64,000 bases of DNA from Pleurotus djamor. Its lineage: Eukaryota > Basidiomycota > Agaricomycetes > Agaricales > Pleurotaceae. Made by a program: the position numbers and the translations under genes. Below, in pieces: positions 60,244 through 64,000 of this stretch. The notes beneath the pieces were generated by a model. That model made no database searches, was not told where the DNA came from, and saw only the letters and a program-made list of their open reading frames with translations. The stretch is taken from NCBI GenBank assembly GCA_029747585.1, contig JAPEVF010000102.1, forward strand, positions 1-64,000, in the 5' to 3' direction. Each line of letters opens with the position of its first letter. The first letter of the stretch is position 1.

Positions 60244-60499
60244 CTAAGGTGCCTGAAAGTTGGTCGAGATAAGAGCACAGGTCGATGAAGGGGTGATGAA
60301 TTGAGGTCATTCTTACCGCACTAAATCCAATTGTGGTCGCACTCTCAGTCAGGACCTCATGGAACAGGCTTGAGGGGAGCAAATAGACATTGCGAGTTCC
60401 TCGGTGCAGACGCACTTCCAGCCCAGGCCCATTCACGCTATGGGCTCCCAAGAGACTTGCTGCATACGAGCCATTAGTTTGAGCTTGAGTGACTGTATC
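60244..60499 (-). pseudogene. Possible coding remnant, unrecognised
   Basis: An exon-like block 60317-60499 reads DTVTQAQTNGSYAASLLGAH, SVNGPGLEVRLHRGTRNVYL and LPSSLFHEVLTESATTIGFS, ending at a good GTAAGA donor. Joining it to the CAG acceptor at 60253 runs into a stop after two codons, and no start exon could be found upstream. It may be a short natural C-terminus or a decayed gene. Confidence 0.25.
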
Positions 60500-60746
60500 C
60501 TATCGAGGTGGCGTTGTTTTTAACGTCGAGATGAAACAGTTGAACGTGTATCTGCAGCAACTGGGATGGTGGTTAGAGTTGACAGGAGGAGTCCAGAAAT
60601 GCTAGCGCTTCATGCATATGGTTCAGAGGCGGACGCCGTCCAAATCGCATCGTTGATGATTCGGCCTAGACAAAGTATGCCCAATCTCGAATCCAGTGAG
60701 TCGTTTTGAGGAGGCGAGGGGAGAATTGCGTCCTAACACTGAACAG

Positions 60747-61253
60747 AACCTTCGAAATACACGCGATGTTTAGGAGCGAATTTCTATATCACGTGATCGC
60801 GTCAATCGAGTTTGTGCGACAGTCGTGGTCGTCCCATTTCGCCCTCTTCCACGACACCACGGACCGCCAGACGTCGTTTATCCACCACAAATGCTGCAAA
60901 ATGTCGGTAAACGCACGAGAATAGGAAAATAGAGGGTCACCACTACATAAATGTCACATTTAGGCGAATTTTGCAAAGAACTTCTTCGAGCTTGCCGGAC
61001 CGGATTCGACGACCGTGTTCACGGAATATCATCAAGTATATGCGTCGAAATTTCGCTTGCAGAAGGTTAGATCTTCTCAAATTTGACAAATAGACTGACT
61101 TGACGTGTTTTTCAGCCTTTTATCGTATTTCTCCAGCAAAACTACCAGCGATTTACCCAAGGGCTCACGACGGAAGCGAACGAAGACCTGGCGACTCTTT
61201 TCGAAGGGAGTCCATACGAGGAAACGATGGTTTCCGCGGTGAACGTCCTATAA
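60747..61253 (+). pseudogene. 3' part of an unrecognised protein gene, lacking a start
   Basis: Three exon-like blocks (60747-60906, 60964-61065, 61116-61253) are bounded by AG acceptors and GT donors with matching phases. They read FLYHVIASIEFVRQSWSSHF, ALFHDTTDRQTSFIHHKCCK, ANFAKNFFELAGPDSTTVFT, EYHQVYASKFRLQK, PFIVFLQQNYQRFTQGLTTE and ANEDLATLFEGSPYEETMV, then a stop. The consistent phases argue for real coding origin. No first exon fits: the frame upstream of 60747 meets a TAG with no ATG. I do not recognise the family. It is probably a 5'-truncated gene copy. Confidence 0.4.
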
Positions 61254-61831
61254 AAATCAACTCTGAACACTTGCTAGCAGGCAGCAGCCGCACTAGCCAA
61301 GCCATGACCATTGCTTCCCGACCTGAAAGACGAGGCCATTAATGCGGAGATACGCGTGGATGTGAGGCTCATGGCTAGGGACAAGGCTGGACCAACGCAT
61401 CGGCGAATTTCGGTGTCAATACTGGACCACCGTCCCGACGCCTCCTATGCTGCCCGCGACGGACCCGTCTGGGATTCCAAGGTTCATCACTACGTCCGGT
61501 CTTCCGTTCCACGCATTCACCGAACTGTGAACCCGAATTCTGCGGGATGCATGTGACAGGATGCCGGTCGATTCTCCGGCTGCTGGCAGCTGGAAGCACG
61601 ACCAGGCCTTGAAGTTGAACTCTGGCATACGTCAATAGTATAGGTGATTGGCATAGGCCGACAAGCTAAGAGCATTTCGAGTCAATGGGGTCATCGATAA
61701 AGGCCACGTCAAATTTCAAGAAGATCGGGATCGAAGGGATTGAAGAATAGCGCCCACTCGCGTTTCTATGATGCAAGATAAAACACGTGAGACGTTGGGT
61801 TACTTCGGATTTCCGCCTTCTGGGTAGAGGC
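61254..61831. other. Intergenic, no gene supported
   Basis: Overlapping frames on both strands (61311-61556 +, 61375-61635 -) without motifs. Most of the stretch is likely promoter sequence of the malate dehydrogenase gene. Confidence 0.4.
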
Positions 61832-61839
61832 TTTAAAAG
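61832..61839 (+). promoter_or_regulatory. TATA-like element of malate dehydrogenase gene
   Basis: TTTAAAAG lies 54-61 bp upstream of the ATG at 61893, followed by a CT-rich leader, as expected for a well-expressed metabolic gene. Confidence 0.45.
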
Positions 61840-61892
61840 CATCTTCCTTCCTTCCAAAGCTCATCAACTCTTACGATCCACCCTCATCCAAC

Positions 61893-63342
61893 ATGGTCAA
61901 AGCAGTAGTCCTTGGTGCCGCTGGTGCGTACTTCCTCTTACCATAACGGCTCAGAGATAATCGATGATCTGGTTTCAGGTGGTATTGGCCAACCGTTGGC
62001 TCTGCTTTTGAAAGCGAACCCCCTTGTGACAGAGGTCGGTACATGACACCAATCAGGATCGATCATCCATTGAATAAACGATCAGCTCGGCCTCTTTGAT
62101 ATTGTCAACACTCCTGGTGTTGCAGCCGACTTGTCTCACATCTCCACGCCGTCAAAGGTTGTGGGGTACCTTCCCCCAGACGATGGACTCAAGAAAGTCC
62201 TGACTAACGCCGATGTTGTTGTCATTCCCGCTGGTGTCCCCCGCAAACCCGGTGTATGTGTTCATCCTTTTTTACAAGCCTGACCAAACCATGCTGATAG
62301 AAGTTCACAGATGACAAGGTGTGTGTCTCCCACGTTGATACCATTGGGCGAAACATTAATTCGGCCGTTTTGACAAACGCAGAGATGACCTCTTCAAGGT
62401 AAGCCCTGGCTTCATCTGCGCCGATCCTGAACAAGACACGCTTAACGTTAACACTCGCTTAGATTAATGCAGGTATCGTCCGAGATCTCGCTACCGGAAT
62501 CGCCACCACGGCACCCAAAGCTTTCGTCCTCGTTATCTCCAACCCTGTCAACTCCACTGTCCCTATCGTCGCTGAGGTCTTCAAGAAGCATGGCGTTTTC
62601 GACCCCAAGAGGTTCGTTTGCTCTTCGTTCAAATAAGCTTAGGGGTTAAACCCTTCCCCAGACTGTTCGGTGTCACGACTTTGGATGTCGTCCGCGCTTC
62701 CACCTTTGTTGCTGAGATCTTGGGTGATCTTAGCCTCGCACCCAGCGTCGTCGTCCCCGTTGTCGGTGGCCACAGTGGTGTGACCATCGTGCCTCTGCTC
62801 TCCCAATCATCCCATCCCCTTCCATCGAGTCTTACCTCCGACCAGCAAAGCGCCCTGGTAAACCGCATTCAATTCGGAGGTGACGAGGTCGTCAAGGCCA
62901 AGGATGGTGCTGGATCTGCAACTCTTTCCATGGCCTACGCCGGCGCCGAATTCGCTGCTAAGATCATCAAGGCTCTCGGTGGTGAGAAGGGGATTGTTGC
63001 CCCTTCCTATGTCAACCTTGCCGCCGACCCCGCTGGTGCTGCTGAATTGACCAAGGAGCTTGGAACAGAGCTAGAGTACTTCTCGTCGAACGTTGAGCTT
63101 AGCGTAAGCGGTCGCTTATGATCTTCCATTCGGATCAATGGCTTACGTCTCCTTCTAGGCTGAGGGTGTCGCCAAAATCTCTCCTCTTGGCAGCATCAGC
63201 GATTCGGAGAAGGCATTGGTCAAGGCCGCCATTCCCGAACTTGCCGGTAACATTGAGAAGGTGTGTACGGTTTGCATCACAATCGAGCTTTACTTGATCG
63301 TTTCATTAGGGTGTCGCCTTCATCGGTTCATCCAAACTCTAA
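61893..63342 (+). CDS. MDH: Malate dehydrogenase with C-terminal peroxisomal signal
   Basis: It starts [20 protein letters not shown], the NAD-binding GxxGxxG fold, then [40 protein letters not shown] (the mobile-loop Arg pair RKPGMTRDD), [52 protein letters not shown], and [16 protein letters not shown] with the catalytic His. It catalyses malate/oxaloacetate interconversion. There is no mitochondrial presequence. The last exon after the GTGTGT donor and TTAG acceptor reads [10 protein letters not shown] and stops, so the protein ends in SKL, a canonical type 1 peroxisomal targeting signal (seen directly). This suits the glyoxylate cycle or peroxisomal NADH shuttle (inference). About 335 residues and about ten introns, some with phases read only by eye. 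Confidence 0.92.
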
Positions 63343-63858
63343 ATGCAGGCCGACAAAACACTACAATTAGAAACCACAATCACGTCGTAACGAGCACGTA
63401 GAAGTTAGTTCAAGTTACTGTATGTAATACCAATACAACACAACGCACGGAGGAATGCCCTACAGACTTCAAGATATTAGGCGTCCAACAGGGTACCATC
63501 TACTGAACGTTTATCCCACTGAGTTGATTGATGGAATGTTGAATCAGGATAAGCTACCCTCCGTAATCAGAAATGAGCTTGGACCTGCATTGTCACGGAA
63601 TCGGACATATCTCCGGAACGGCTAGACGTGATTAGGTCGATCTCTTTGAAAAAGGTCCGTTGCCTGGGAGTAGACTGTTTCAACACTCGGGAATCACACC
63701 CATACCTCTTACGAGTACTCCCACTTTCCTCTCCGTCTCTGCTCACATGCAGCGTTTCTCATCTTCCCCCAACTCCATCTGAAGAGAAGAGGATCACCGA
63801 CTTTTGCAGCTGGTCTTGTGGCGCCTTCGTTTCGGGATTTGGTTGGGTTGGCTCTTGT
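63343..63858. other. Intergenic between malate dehydrogenase and the window-end gene
   Basis: Nothing coding is supported. The stretch should hold the 3' end of malate dehydrogenase and the promoter of the gene starting at 63859. Confidence 0.45.
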
Positions 63859-63930
63859 ATGGCAGAGGCCTTGAGCCCCGGGCAGCTTCAGCAGCTGGCG
63901 TCGTGCTTGGAAAGACAATTATTGAGCAAT
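63859..63930 (+). CDS. First exon of a gene running off the window
   Basis: The ATG at 63859 opens MAEALSPGQLQQLASCLERQ, then LLSN, followed by a perfect GTGAGTGTCG donor at 63931. The amphipathic Gln/Leu/Glu-rich start looks genuine but is too short to identify. The remainder lies past position 64000. Confidence 0.45.
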
Positions 63931-64000
63931 GTGAGTGTCGCGTCCACTGCTTTGAGAGATGATAGTGTCTGACGGCGACCTATTCCTTGTTATCGCGTGG

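Overview
This window reads as nuclear DNA of a mushroom-forming basidiomycete (Agaricomycetes). Almost every gene is cut by many 45-65 nt GT-AG introns. Several proteins belong to families typical of that group: a DUF6533 seven-helix protein, an A-T-R adenylate-forming reductase, an HNH_2-type protein, a TET/JBP-like oxygenase and an Spt5-like KOW paralogue. Gene models were spliced by eye from both strands, so small exons and starts are less certain than product calls.

Region 1 (about 0.8-13.1 kb) is accessory-looking. It holds five genes on alternating strands: a TET/JBP-like 2-oxoglutarate/Fe(II) oxygenase (-), an 813-residue Spt5-like NGN+KOW protein (+), an ~850-residue protein with a basic Lys/Ser/Pro half and an acidic tail (-), a ~320-residue unknown (+) and a ~134-residue unknown (-). 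Short repeats and a GATA-site-rich inverted repeat lie between them. This combination (DNA-base oxygenase, elongation-factor paralogue and nuclear unknowns) is the best candidate for an undescribed system, probably cargo of a selfish element. That is inference.

Region 2 (13.1-18.7 kb) has no confident gene. It ends in a 741-bp hAT-like non-autonomous element with 133-bp perfect inverted arms and a near-perfect 8-bp target duplication, sitting 50 bp upstream of the dynactin subunit 6 start codon.

Region 3 (18.7-35.8 kb) is gene-dense core DNA: dynactin p27, a DUF6533 protein, a secreted Ish1/Msc1-repeat protein, GPN-loop GTPase 2, an adenylate-forming reductase, a convergent aldo/keto reductase and an amino-acid permease. 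The last three could form a small metabolic cluster.

Region 4 (35.8-53.2 kb) is gene-poor. It has one clear gene, a low-complexity protein at 45.83-46.75 kb, in a strongly pyrimidine-rich tract.

Region 5 (53.2-64 kb) holds an HNH-domain gene bracketed by two diverged ~250-330 bp direct repeats, a tiny His/Cys-rich gene, an MFS transporter, remnants of a further gene, malate dehydrogenase ending in a peroxisomal SKL signal, and the first exon of a gene leaving the window. Ambiguous bases mostly sit next to homopolymers. The one at 9616 falls in a coding exon and behaves like an inserted base. No tRNA, rRNA or CRISPR array was seen.
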